A stretch of DNA of 64,000 nt from Nocardia sp. NBC_00416 (GTDB lineage: Bacteria > Actinomycetota > Actinomycetes > Mycobacteriales > Mycobacteriaceae), in NCBI RefSeq assembly GCF_036032445.1, contig NZ_CP107932.1:6946501-7010500 (forward strand), read 5' to 3'. Below the pieces are notes generated by a model, which did not search any database, was not told where the DNA came from, and saw only the letters and a program-made list of their open reading frames with translations. Every line of letters begins with the position of its first letter. Positions within the stretch are counted from its first letter, which is position 1. This document shows positions 41,943 to 51,023 of this stretch, piece after piece. A program made the translations under genes and the position numbers.

Positions 41943-42903
41943 GATCCACCGCCGCGAAAGTATCGGTCGCCTCGACCAACCGGTCGACGATTCCCGGTTC
42001 GCTGGACGAGTGCGCGGCATCGTCGACGATGTGCAGTCGCGACTCCGGCCAGGCCCGGTGCAGATCCCAGGCGCTGACCGCGGGACAGACGATATCGTGA
42101 CGGCCCTGCACGAGGACGGCGGGAATATGGGTGATCGCGTCGATATCGCGCAGCAATTGCGCTTCGTCGAGGAAACCGCCGTGCCGGAAGTAATGGTTCT
42201 CGATCCGGGCGAAGGCGAGCGCGAAACGGGCATCGGCGGTTTCGGCCACTCGCTCGGGATCGGGGCGCAGTGAACTGGTCGCGCTCTCCCAGGTGGTCCA
42301 GGCGCTGGCCGCCGCGGCGACGACCGCAGGGTCCGCGGCGTGCAGCAGCCGGTGGTAGGCCTCCACCAGATCCCCACCGCGTTCGTCCGGGGGAACCGGC
42401 GCGAGGAACTTCTCCCACTCGTCGGGGTACACGTAACCCGCACTGCCGTTGTAGTACCAGTCGATTTCCTTGCGGCGCAGCAGGAAGATGCCGCGCAGCA
42501 CCAATTCGGTGACCCGCTCCGGATATCGCTGCGCGTAGGCCAGCGACAGGGTCGAACCCCATGAACCGCCGAAGACCAGCCAGCGATCGATGCCGAGTGC
42601 CGCGCGCAGCGCTTCGATATCGCCGATCAGATGGCCGGTGGTGTTGACCGACAGTTCGGCGCCGTCGGCGATATGCGGGGTCGACCGGCCGCATCCGCGC
42701 TGGTCCAGCAGCACGATCCGGTAGCGGTCCGGGTCGAAGTAGCGGCGGTTCTGCGGTGTGGTGCCGCCGCCCGGCCCGCCGTGCAGGAAGACCGCCGGTT
42801 TACCGTCCGGGTTACCGCTGGTCTCCCAGTACACCGCCTGGCCGTCGCCGACCTCGAGCAACCCCTGATCGTAGGGTTCGATCGGCGGGTACAGCGGGCG
42901 CAT
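41935..42903 (-). CDS. pip: proline iminopeptidase
   Basis: A 322-residue alpha/beta hydrolase of peptidase family S33 that removes N-terminal proline. HGGPGGGTTPQNRRYFDP is the family's oxyanion region, FGGSWGSTLSLAYAQ holds the nucleophile Ser, VQGRHDIVCP the Asp region and DDAAHSSSEPGI the His. The LFL...LRRKEIDWYYNGSAG motif of the cap is also typical. There is no signal peptide, so it is cytosolic. Its start overlaps the upstream lipoprotein stop (TGATG). Confidence 0.94.
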   Translation of the reverse strand: MRPLYPPIEPYDQGLLEVGDGQAVYWETSGNPDGKPAVFLHGGPGGGTTPQNRRYFDPDRYRIVLLDQRGCGRSTPHIADGAELSVNTTGHLIGDIEALRAALGIDRWLVFGGSWGSTLSLAYAQRYPERVTELVLRGIFLLRRKEIDWYYNGSAGYVYPDEWEKFLAPVPPDERGGDLVEAYHRLLHAADPAVVAAAASAWTTWESATSSLRPDPERVAETADARFALAFARIENHYFRHGGFLDEAQLLRDIDAITHIPAVLVQGRHDIVCPAVSAWDLHRAWPESRLHIVDDAAHSSSEPGIVDRLVEATDTFAAVDHG

Positions 42904-43346
42904 CAGAATGCCAGGCCGGAGGCCAGGTCGGGGATCTCGAGCGCGCGGACGGCCTCGCTGTGCACATCGGAACAGTTCTCGATGGTCACCGTGTCCACGA
43001 CGCTTTTATCGGCCAGAACCTGCGCGTTGATCTGGCCGTTGGTGAACGCCCATTCGTGGACCATGGCGTTGAGCCCGATCCGGCCCAGCGTCGGCCCCTG
43101 GACACGCCAGCTCGGCAGCTCCGGCCGCATCATGTCGCACAGGTTCTTCGCGGCCTTGTCGGTCACCTCGAGGGGCGCGACCGGCGCGGCGCTCTGCGTC
43201 GCCGTGCTGGTCGCGGAGGCGGCGGAAGCCGCGGGGGAAGACTGCTCCGAACCGAGCTGCGCACCGCCGCACGCGGTGAGCAGCACCGTCCCGCAAACTC
43301 CCGCCACCAAGAGGGCACCCCGTGTTGTCCAAGCGCGTTGCCGCAT
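42903..43346 (-). CDS. DUF3558-like lipoprotein
   Basis: A 147-residue exported protein with a signal of about 25 residues ending in the lipobox LTAC (residues about 23-26), an Ala/Ser/Thr-rich linker to about 55, and a small domain with two cysteines (KNLCDMMRPELPSW and TIENCSDV). The arrangement resembles the DUF3558 lipoproteins of actinobacteria but the match is not full length. Its stop overlaps the pip start, suggesting co-expression of the lipoprotein, peptidase and CHAD genes. Function unknown. Confidence 0.65.
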   Translation of the reverse strand: MRQRAWTTRGALLVAGVCGTVLLTACGGAQLGSEQSSPAASAASATSTATQSAAPVAPLEVTDKAAKNLCDMMRPELPSWRVQGPTLGRIGLNAMVHEWAFTNGQINAQVLADKSVVDTVTIENCSDVHSEAVRALEIPDLASGLAF

Positions 43347-43435
43347 CAGTACCTCTGTACTCGAGTCGAAACCGTCGACTTCGAGTCTGCCATCCCGCGC
43401 GGTGGTGGGGAGTCGCCTCCGAGTTCCGGGGCAGG

Positions 43436-44311
43436 TCAGAAACTGTGCTCCGGGCCCGGGAACGTTCCGTGCCGGACCTCCTCGGCGTATGCGGCGGCCG
43501 CCCCGCGCAGTGCGTCGCCGACCGCGGCGAACCGTTTCACGAACTTGGCGGTCCGGCCGCTGGTGAACCCGGCCATGTCCTGCCAGACGAGCACCTGGGC
43601 GTCGCAGTCGGCGCCCGCGCCGATACCGATGGTCGGGATGGTCAGCTTGCGGGTCACTTGACCGGCGACCTCGGCCGGGACCATTTCCATCACCACCGAG
43701 AACGCACCCGCCGCCTGGACCGCGATCGCGTCGGAGAGCAGCCCCTCGGCGCCCGCGCCGCGGCCCTGCACCCGGAAACCGCCGAGGGTGTTGACGCTCT
43801 GCGGGGTGAAGCCGATATGCGCCATCACCGGGATTCCGGCGCTGGTCAGCAGCCGGATCTGGTCGGCGACGCGTTCGCCGCCCTCCAGTTTCACCGCGTG
43901 CGCGCCACCCTCCTTCATGAAGCGGGTGGCCGTGGCGAGGGCCTGCTCGGGGGAACCCTCGTAGCTGCCGAACGGCAGATCCGCGACGACCAGCGCGCGG
44001 GGGGCGCCGCGCACCACACCGCGCACCAGCGGAATCAGCTCGTCGGTGGTGATCGGCACGGTCGTGTCGTATCCGTACACCACATTGGCGGCGGAATCGC
44101 CGATCAGCAGCACCGGAATGCCCGCCTCCTCGAAGAGGCGGGCGCTGGAGTAGTCGTAGGCGGTGAGCATGGCCCAGCGCTCACCCGTCGCCTTCATCTG
44201 TTGCAGATGCTGGACGCGGGTGGCCCGGCGCGCGGGCTTCGCGGGGTCGGTGGCGCCGTACGCGGGCGTTTCCGCCGTGGCATCGGGCATGGTTGATGAG
44301 TCGGACATCAT
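43436..44311 (-). CDS. panB: 3-methyl-2-oxobutanoate hydroxymethyltransferase
   Basis: A 291-residue TIM-barrel enzyme that adds a hydroxymethyl group from methylene-tetrahydrofolate to alpha-ketoisovalerate, the first step of pantothenate synthesis. Signatures are MLTAYDYSSARLFEEAGIPV, LIGDSAANVVYGYDTTVPIT (metal-binding Asp), FMKEGGAHAVKLEGG, GIPVMAHIGFTPQSVNTLGG and IGIGAGADCDAQVLVWQDM. The N-terminal extension of about 30 Ala/Pro/Thr-rich residues is longer than in E. coli and usual in mycobacteria. It is divergent from a secreted hydrolase, as in M. tuberculosis. Confidence 0.96.
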   Translation of the reverse strand: MMSDSSTMPDATAETPAYGATDPAKPARRATRVQHLQQMKATGERWAMLTAYDYSSARLFEEAGIPVLLIGDSAANVVYGYDTTVPITTDELIPLVRGVVRGAPRALVVADLPFGSYEGSPEQALATATRFMKEGGAHAVKLEGGERVADQIRLLTSAGIPVMAHIGFTPQSVNTLGGFRVQGRGAGAEGLLSDAIAVQAAGAFSVVMEMVPAEVAGQVTRKLTIPTIGIGAGADCDAQVLVWQDMAGFTSGRTAKFVKRFAAVGDALRGAAAAYAEEVRHGTFPGPEHSF

Positions 44312-44465
44312 CGTCCCTTTCGTCTCCTCGAGGCCCTGTGCGGGTCCCCGGGTCTGGTTGACGCCTTCCAGTGTGCACCCGCGGCCGAGCCCGGATTAAG
44401 CCCGCGACCAGGTGCGGTTCGTCACATCCCCAGGAGTGGGGGCCGGTCCGGCTAGCATTGCGGCG

Positions 44466-45998
44466 GTGCGGAGCGGGTGTGGTGTGCTGGCGGGTGTGCT
44501 GGCGGCGGCGACGGTGTGCCTCGTGGGATGCGCGGACTCGGATCGGGAACAGTCCGCCCCGCCCGCCCCGGTTCCCGCGGAGTTGACTCGTTTCTATACC
44601 CAGGCGCCCGACTGGGAACCCTGTGCCGGGTACACCGAACCGGGCGAGGGCTTGGCGCCGGCCGCGCAATGCGCGCGGATCGAGGTACCCGTCGACTACG
44701 GGGACCCCGACGGCCCGACCGCGCAGCTGGCGGTGTCCCGGATGCGCGCGACCGGAGATCGGATCGGGTCGCTGCTGATCAACCCGGGCGGCCCGGGAAT
44801 GTCGGGGTTGTCCACGGTCATGATCGGCGGCGGGACCCCGCTGGCCGAGCGGTTCGACCGGGTGGGTTTCGATCCGCGCGGCGTCGGCGCCTCCACCCCC
44901 GCCGTCGACTGCCTGAATCCGCAGGAAACCGATGCCGAGCGGGCCGAACCGCCATTGCCGAACACTCCGGAGGGCATCACCGAGGCGGAGGACGAGAACC
45001 GCGAGTACGCCGGCCGCTGTGTGGCCCGTACGGGTGCGGAGTTCCTCGCCCATGTCGGTACCCAGGAGGTCATCCAGGATATGGACGTCATCCGGGCGGT
45101 GCTGGGCGATCCGAAACTCACCTATCTCGGCTACTCCTACGGCACCCGGCTCGGGGCGGCGTACGCGGAGCGGTATCCCGGCAATATCCGCGCCATGGTG
45201 CTCGACGGCGCGATCGATCCGTCCCAGGATCCGGTCGCCGAATCGCTGCGCCAGGCCGCGGGGTTCCAGCGGGCCTTCGACGCCTACGCCGCGGACTGTG
45301 TGCAGTCCCCGGACTGTCCGCTGGGGACCGACCCGGCTCAGGTGGTCCCGCGGTTCCGGGCCCTGGTGGACCCGCTGTGGGACGCGCCCGCGGCCACCAC
45401 CGATCCGCGCGGGCTCAGTTACGACGACGCCGTCACCGGAGTCCAGCAGACGCTCTACAGCGCCGACTTCTGGCCGGTGCTCACGGTCGGTTTGACCGAA
45501 CTGACCGAAGGTCGCGGCGATACGCTGCTGCAACTCGCCGATATGTACAACGGCCGCCGCGACGACGGCACCTACAGCAACCTTTCCGACGCGTTCGACG
45601 CGATCCGCTGCGTGGACGATCCCCGGATCACCGATCGCGCGGTCGCCGGCCGGCAGGACACCGAGTACCGCGAGGCCGCGCCCTTCCTCGACGACGGCCG
45701 CGGCACCGGCGCGGCGCCGCTGGAACTGTGCGCGGACTGGCCGGTGCCCAACACCAGCCGGCCGCACGAGATCTCCGTGCAGGGCCTGCCCGAGACCGTG
45801 GTGGTGTCCACCACCGGCGATCCGGCGACCCCCTATCAGGCCGGTGTGGACCTGGCCGAGCAACTCGGCGCGGCCCTGATCACACACGAGGGCGACAGTC
45901 ACACCGTGGTGCTCACCGGGGGCGCGACCTGCGTGGACGATGCGGTCATCAGCTATCTGGTGGACCTGAAATCCCCGCCCGAAGGTCTGCGCTGCTGA
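44466..45998 (+). CDS. secreted alpha/beta hydrolase lipoprotein (CaeA / tripeptidyl peptidase-like)
   Basis: A 510-residue exported enzyme. From the GTG at 44466 a short signal (LAGVLAAATVCL) ends in VGC, a lipobox. The domain has NPGGPGMSG as oxyanion loop, LGYSYGTRLGAAYAERYPGN with the nucleophile Ser, and GDSHTVVL with the His; TAP-like C-terminal sequence includes VVSTTGDPATPYQAGVDLA. It corresponds to the paired exported hydrolases beside panB in M. tuberculosis, one of which is a carboxylesterase linked to virulence. Only one copy is present here. Peptide or ester substrate cannot be decided. Confidence 0.85.
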   Translation: MRSGCGVLAGVLAAATVCLVGCADSDREQSAPPAPVPAELTRFYTQAPDWEPCAGYTEPGEGLAPAAQCARIEVPVDYGDPDGPTAQLAVSRMRATGDRIGSLLINPGGPGMSGLSTVMIGGGTPLAERFDRVGFDPRGVGASTPAVDCLNPQETDAERAEPPLPNTPEGITEAEDENREYAGRCVARTGAEFLAHVGTQEVIQDMDVIRAVLGDPKLTYLGYSYGTRLGAAYAERYPGNIRAMVLDGAIDPSQDPVAESLRQAAGFQRAFDAYAADCVQSPDCPLGTDPAQVVPRFRALVDPLWDAPAATTDPRGLSYDDAVTGVQQTLYSADFWPVLTVGLTELTEGRGDTLLQLADMYNGRRDDGTYSNLSDAFDAIRCVDDPRITDRAVAGRQDTEYREAAPFLDDGRGTGAAPLELCADWPVPNTSRPHEISVQGLPETVVVSTTGDPATPYQAGVDLAEQLGAALITHEGDSHTVVLTGGATCVDDAVISYLVDLKSPPEGLRC

Positions 45999-46062
45999 CC
46001 CGACACACAGCGCAGCGCGTCATGTAACACGGATTTAACGCCGGGTGCCTACTCTCGCGGTC

Positions 46063-47400
46063 ATGGATCGCCAGAAGGAATTCGTGCTGCGGACGCTCGA
46101 AGAGCGGGACATCCGCTTCGTGCGTCTCTGGTTCACCGACGTGCTGGGCTATCTCAAGTCCGTCGCCATCGCGCCCGCCGAACTCGAGGGGGCGTTCGAG
46201 GAGGGCATCGGGTTCGACGGTTCCGCCATCGAGGGATTCGCCCGGATCTCCGAGGCCGATATGGTGGCCCGGCCCGATCCGTCGACCTTCCAGGTGCTGC
46301 CGTGGTCCTCCAGCAAAGGACATCAGCACTCCGCCCGGATGTTCTGCGACATCACCATGCCCGACGGTTCGCCGTCGTGGGCCGATCCGCGCCACGTGCT
46401 GCGGCGTCAGCTCAACAAGGCCGGTGACGTCGGGTTCAGCTGCTACGTCCACCCGGAGATCGAGTTCTTCCTGCTGAAGAACCAGCCCGACGGCGTCGAC
46501 CCGGTCCCCGCGGACACAGGTGGCTTCTTCGACCAGGCCGTGCACGATTCCGCCCCGAACTTCCGGCGGCACGCCATCGACGCGCTCGAATCCATGGGCA
46601 TCTCGGTGGAGTTCAGCCACCACGAGGGCGCGCCCGGCCAGCAGGAGATCGACCTGCGCTACGCCGACGCGCTGTCCATGGCCGACAACGTGATGACCTT
46701 CCGGTACCTGATCAAGGAAGTCGCGATCGACGAGGGCGTGCGTGCCACGTTCATGCCCAAACCGTTCGCGCAGTATCCGGGCTCGGCCATGCACACGCAT
46801 ATGAGCCTGTTCGAAGGCGAGGCGAACGCGTTCTCCGATCCGGACGACCCGAACAACCTCTCCGCCACCGCCCGCGCCTTCATCGCCGGCATCCTCGAAC
46901 ACGCGCACGAGATCAGTGCCATCACCAACCAGTGGGTGAACTCCTACAAGCGGCTCATCCACGGCGGTGAGGCGCCGACCGCGGCGTCCTGGGGCCGGTC
47001 CAACCGGTCGGCGCTGGTCCGGGTGCCCATGTACACCCCGAACAAATCGTCCTCGCGACGCGTCGAGATCCGCAGCCCTGATTCCGCCTGCAACCCCTAC
47101 CTGACCTTCGCGGTACTGCTGGCCGCCGGCCTGCGCGGTGTCGAGAAGGGCTACACCCTGCCGCCGGAGGCCGAGGACGACGTCTGGTCGCTCACCGCCG
47201 CCGAACGGCGCGCCATGGGGTTCAAGGAGCTGCCGGGCACGCTGGACGAGGCGCTGCACGCGATGGAACGGTCGGAGTTGGTCGCCGAAACGCTGGGTGA
47301 GCACGTGTTCGACTTCTTCCTGCGCAACAAGCGCCGGGAATGGTCGGACTACCGCGCCCAGGTGACGCCGTTCGAACTGCGCGAATACCTCGGTCTCTGA
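46063..47400 (+). CDS. glnA2: glutamine synthetase, GlnA2 type
   Basis: A 445-residue type I glutamine synthetase that joins ammonia to glutamate. Present are GIGFDGSAIEGFARI, the active-site EIEFFLLKN, MPKPFAQYPGSAMHTHMSLF and NRSALVRVPMY. The adenylylation loop differs from GlnA1: where GlnA1 has a Tyr in LYELPPEEA, this protein reads YTLPPEAEDDVWSLTAAERR, so regulation by GlnE is doubtful. The ATG is preceded by a region with a GTAAC-N6-TTAAC half-site (46024-46039) resembling a weak GlnR box. glnE follows after 58 bp. Confidence 0.93.
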   Translation: MDRQKEFVLRTLEERDIRFVRLWFTDVLGYLKSVAIAPAELEGAFEEGIGFDGSAIEGFARISEADMVARPDPSTFQVLPWSSSKGHQHSARMFCDITMPDGSPSWADPRHVLRRQLNKAGDVGFSCYVHPEIEFFLLKNQPDGVDPVPADTGGFFDQAVHDSAPNFRRHAIDALESMGISVEFSHHEGAPGQQEIDLRYADALSMADNVMTFRYLIKEVAIDEGVRATFMPKPFAQYPGSAMHTHMSLFEGEANAFSDPDDPNNLSATARAFIAGILEHAHEISAITNQWVNSYKRLIHGGEAPTAASWGRSNRSALVRVPMYTPNKSSSRRVEIRSPDSACNPYLTFAVLLAAGLRGVEKGYTLPPEAEDDVWSLTAAERRAMGFKELPGTLDEALHAMERSELVAETLGEHVFDFFLRNKRREWSDYRAQVTPFELREYLGL

Positions 47401-47458
47401 TCCTCGGCAGCTGAGGGTCCGGCACAATTCCGGTCCGGTTGTCGGTACCTTGAGCTTC

Positions 47459-50400
47459 ATGGTCCGCCCCCCGTCCGCCCGGTCCGCCGTCCCCGGCGTC
47501 GGCCGGCTCGGATTGCTCGAGCCGTCGGCCGCCGACTCGCTGAGAACTCTCGGCTGGGACAACGTCGACAGCATCGCGGTGCTGTGGTCGCTGTCCCGGG
47601 CGCCGGACGCGGACCTGGCGCTGAGCACCCTGGTCAGGCTGTCCGAGGCGCTCGGAAACGAGTGGGCGGAGCTGGATTCGGCGATCCGCTCCGAGAAGAC
47701 ACTGCGCGGCCGGCTGTTCGCGCTGCTCGGATCGTCGACCGCGTTCGGCGATCACCTGGTGGCGGATCCGGGGTCCTGGATCCTGTTGCGCCGCACCGAA
47801 CTACCCGACCACGACGAGCTGATCGCCGATCTGCTCGCGGTGGTCGCCGCCGAACCCGAGTCCGGTCCGCACGCCGGGCCGATGCTGTTCCGGGCCGGCG
47901 AATCCGGACCCGAAGTGGTGGCCCTGCTGCGCAAGCGCTACCGCGACCAGCTCATGCTGCTGGCCGCCGTGGACCTGGCCGCGACCGTCGAGGACGAGCC
48001 GGTCGTCCCGTACGAGGTGGTGGGCCGACAGCTCACCGCCCTGGCCGACGCCGCGCTCACCGCCGCGCTGGCGGTCGCGGTGGCCCGGGTGTGCCGCGAC
48101 GAGCCGTGCCCGGTGCGGCTGGCGGTGATAGCCATGGGCAAGAGCGGGGCGTGCGAACTCAACTACGTCAGCGATGTGGACATCCTGTTCGTCGCCGAAC
48201 CCGCCGACGCCGTCGCGACCCGGCTGGCCGCGGAACTGATGACCGTCGGATCCTCGGCGTTCTTCGATGTGGACGCCGCACTGCGGCCGGAGGGCAAGGC
48301 GGGAGCGCTGGTGCGCACCCTCGATTCCCATCTCGCCTACTACCAGCGCTGGGCGCGGACCTGGGAGTTCCAGGCCCTGCTCAAAGCGCGGGCGATGACC
48401 GGTGACATCGAGCTCGGAGAGCAGTACCGGGCCGCGACCGACGCCATGGTGTGGACCGCGTCCGAACGACCCGATTTCGTCCCCGATGTGCAGGCGATGC
48501 GCCGCCGGGTGGAGGACCTGGTCCCCGCCGACCTGCGCGAGCGGGAACTCAAACTCGGCAGCGGGAGCCTGCGCGATGTGGAGTTCGCGGTGCAACTTCT
48601 GCAACTCGTGCACGGACGCGTCGACCCCAAACTGCACGTCCAGGGCACTGTGGAGGCCCTGGCGGCGCTCGCCGCGCGCGGATACGTGGGCCGTGACGAC
48701 GCCGCCAACCTCACCGCCTCCTACGAGTTCCTGCGCCTGCTCGAACACCGGCTGCAGTTGCAGCGGCTCAAACGCACCCACACGCTGCCCGCCGCCGACG
48801 ACGAGGAAGGGATGCGCTGGCTGGCTCGCGCCGCGCATATCCGACCCGACGGCACCCGCGACGCCGCGGGCGTCCTACGCGGCGAACTGCGCCGGCACAC
48901 CGGGCGGATCCGCCGGTTGCACACCAAACTCTTCTACCGCCCGCTGCTGGAATCGGTGGCCCGGCTGGACTCGGACGCCCTGCGGCTGAGCCCGGACGCC
49001 GCGGTCCGTCAGCTCGCCGCCCTCGGTTACGCCGACCCCGAGCACGCCCTCGGTCATCTGCGCGCACTCACCAGCGGTGTCTCCCGTAAAGGACGCATCC
49101 AGGCGGTGCTGCTGCCGACCCTGCTGGAGTGGCTGGGCGAAACCCCCGACCCCGACGCCGGGCTGCTGGCCTACCGGCGGGTATCCGAAGGCCTGGTGGA
49201 CCAGGACTGGTATCTGCGGGTGCTGCGCGACGAGGGCGCGGTGGGACAGCGGCTCATGATGGTGCTGGGGTCCTCGGCGTATCTACCGGATCTGCTGATC
49301 AACGCGCCCGAGACCATCCGCATGTACGCCGACGGCCCGCACGGCCCGCTGCTGCTGCGCACCGGTCCCGTCGAGGTGGCGAACGGAATCCTCACCGCCG
49401 CCGACCGCTACACCGACCCGAAGCGCGCCGTCGCCACCGCGCGCTCGCTGCGCCGCCACGAGCTCGCCCGGGTGGCGTCGGCGGATCTGCTGGGCTTGCT
49501 GGACGTGCCCCAGGTCTGCGCCGCGTTGTCCGCGGTATGGGTGGCGGTGCTCGAGGCCTCGCTGCGCGCGGTCATCCGGGCCAGCGTCGCCGAACGCGGC
49601 GCGCCCGCACCGGCGGATTTCGCGGTGATCGGGATGGGCCGGCTCGGCGGGATGGAACTGGGTTACGGGTCCGACGCCGACGTGCTCTTCGTCTGCGACC
49701 CGCGTCCCGGCGAAGAGGAACACGTCGCCGTGAAATGGGCCAACGGCATCGCCGAACAGGTTCAGAAACTGCTCGGCGCCCCCAGCACCGATCCGCCGCT
49801 GCAGGTCGACGCCGGGCTGCGACCGGAGGGACGCAGCGGTCCGCTCGTGCGCACGCTGACCGCCTACGACGCCTACTACCGCCAATGGGCGCACTCGTGG
49901 GAGGTGCAGGCCCTGCTCCGCGCGCATCAGGTCGCCGGAGACCAGGACCTGGGTGTTCGTTTCCTGCATACGATCGACCGCGTGCGCTACCCGGCCGGCG
50001 GGGTCTCGGCCGACGCGGTGCGCGAGATCCGCCGGATCAAAGCCCGGATCGATTCCGAACGGCTACCCCGGGGCGCCGACCCCGCGACCCACACCAAGCT
50101 CGGGCGCGGCGGCCTGGCCGATATCGAATGGACGGTGCAGCTGCTGCAATTGCGGCACGCACACGAGATCCCGGCGCTGCACAACACCTCCACGCTGGAA
50201 TCGCTGGATGTCATCGAGAAGGCGGGCCTCCTCGGCGCCGAGGACGCCGACCTGCTGCGGCAGTCCTGGATCACCGCGACGGCGGCCCGCAACGCACTGG
50301 TCCTGGTCCGCGGTAAGCCCTCCGATCAACTACCCGGTCCCGGACGCACCCTCTCGGCGGTGGCCAAGGTGGCCGGCTGGCCCAACGATGACGGCGGCGA

Positions 50401-50470
50401 ATTCCTGGACAACTATCTGCGGATCACCCGGCGGGCGAAAGCCGTGGTGGAGCGGGTGTTCGGCAGTTAG
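47459..50470 (+). CDS. glnE: glutamine synthetase adenylyltransferase / deadenylase
   Basis: A 1003-residue bifunctional enzyme. The N-terminal half has one nucleotidyltransferase core (MGKSGACELNYVSDVDILFV, about residues 222-241) and the C-terminal half the second (MGRLGGMELGYGSDADVLFV, about 726-745), each followed by DAxLRPEG and a GSGSLRD or GRGGLAD motif. The two halves remove and add AMP on the regulatory tyrosine of glutamine synthetase. The full length for actinobacteria is about 1000. It lies between glnA2 and glnA1, and overlaps a convergent 95-residue gene by 4 bp. Confidence 0.96.
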   Translation: MVRPPSARSAVPGVGRLGLLEPSAADSLRTLGWDNVDSIAVLWSLSRAPDADLALSTLVRLSEALGNEWAELDSAIRSEKTLRGRLFALLGSSTAFGDHLVADPGSWILLRRTELPDHDELIADLLAVVAAEPESGPHAGPMLFRAGESGPEVVALLRKRYRDQLMLLAAVDLAATVEDEPVVPYEVVGRQLTALADAALTAALAVAVARVCRDEPCPVRLAVIAMGKSGACELNYVSDVDILFVAEPADAVATRLAAELMTVGSSAFFDVDAALRPEGKAGALVRTLDSHLAYYQRWARTWEFQALLKARAMTGDIELGEQYRAATDAMVWTASERPDFVPDVQAMRRRVEDLVPADLRERELKLGSGSLRDVEFAVQLLQLVHGRVDPKLHVQGTVEALAALAARGYVGRDDAANLTASYEFLRLLEHRLQLQRLKRTHTLPAADDEEGMRWLARAAHIRPDGTRDAAGVLRGELRRHTGRIRRLHTKLFYRPLLESVARLDSDALRLSPDAAVRQLAALGYADPEHALGHLRALTSGVSRKGRIQAVLLPTLLEWLGETPDPDAGLLAYRRVSEGLVDQDWYLRVLRDEGAVGQRLMMVLGSSAYLPDLLINAPETIRMYADGPHGPLLLRTGPVEVANGILTAADRYTDPKRAVATARSLRRHELARVASADLLGLLDVPQVCAALSAVWVAVLEASLRAVIRASVAERGAPAPADFAVIGMGRLGGMELGYGSDADVLFVCDPRPGEEEHVAVKWANGIAEQVQKLLGAPSTDPPLQVDAGLRPEGRSGPLVRTLTAYDAYYRQWAHSWEVQALLRAHQVAGDQDLGVRFLHTIDRVRYPAGGVSADAVREIRRIKARIDSERLPRGADPATHTKLGRGGLADIEWTVQLLQLRHAHEIPALHNTSTLESLDVIEKAGLLGAEDADLLRQSWITATAARNALVLVRGKPSDQLPGPGRTLSAVAKVAGWPNDDGGEFLDNYLRITRRAKAVVERVFGS

Positions 50471-50754
50471 CCGCCGGCTCCGGAGGTCAGGGCGCGGAAC
50501 CGGGCGACCACCTCGTCGAGCGCATGCCGATCCTCTCGATCCGGCGCGATCCGGCCGCCCTCCGCGGTGACCGTCACCCTGGTGCCGACCTCGATCCGGA
50601 GATCGGCCCAGCACCACGGCAGAACCGGCAGGTTCACCGCATGCTCGTTGGCGGCGAGGGTGATCCGAGAAGTATGGCCCGCCGCGCAGGCTGCCAGCGC
50701 TTCGGCGATCTCGGCGGTGAGCGCTCCGGGCGACCGGAATTCCTCGATGTACAC
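50467..50754 (-). CDS. hypothetical protein convergent to glnE
   Basis: A 95-residue soluble protein: EEFRSPGALTAEIAEALAAC forms an N-terminal helix, SRITLAANEHAVNLPVLPWC is a strand region, and HALDEVVARFRALTSGAG is a C-terminal helix. There is no signal, membrane segment or recognised domain. It overlaps the end of glnE tail to tail. The codon pattern is that of real actinobacterial genes. In 50755-51023, upstream of it, no further gene was identified. Confidence 0.55.
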   Translation of the reverse strand: MYIEEFRSPGALTAEIAEALAACAAGHTSRITLAANEHAVNLPVLPWCWADLRIEVGTRVTVTAEGGRIAPDREDRHALDEVVARFRALTSGAGG

Positions 50755-51023
50755 GGCAGTAATCTATGGCCCTGCCTGCGGCGGGTCGGGGCCAACCCCG
50801 GTTCTTCACTCCGCCGCTCAGTCGCTGCGCTCCTTGTGGCCGGTGTGGAGCCGGAGGTGCTAACGGTGGGACGGTCGATTCCTATACCGGAGAGCGAAGG
50901 GGTCGCTCGTGTTCATCGCTGTACGCCGTTGCCCGCCTTGTGATTCGATTATCGACGGGTCGGGCGGGGCGATAGCGCGGTCCGGGCGGTACCGGGGTCC
51001 GGTAGGGAAACGGGGAGGCAGTA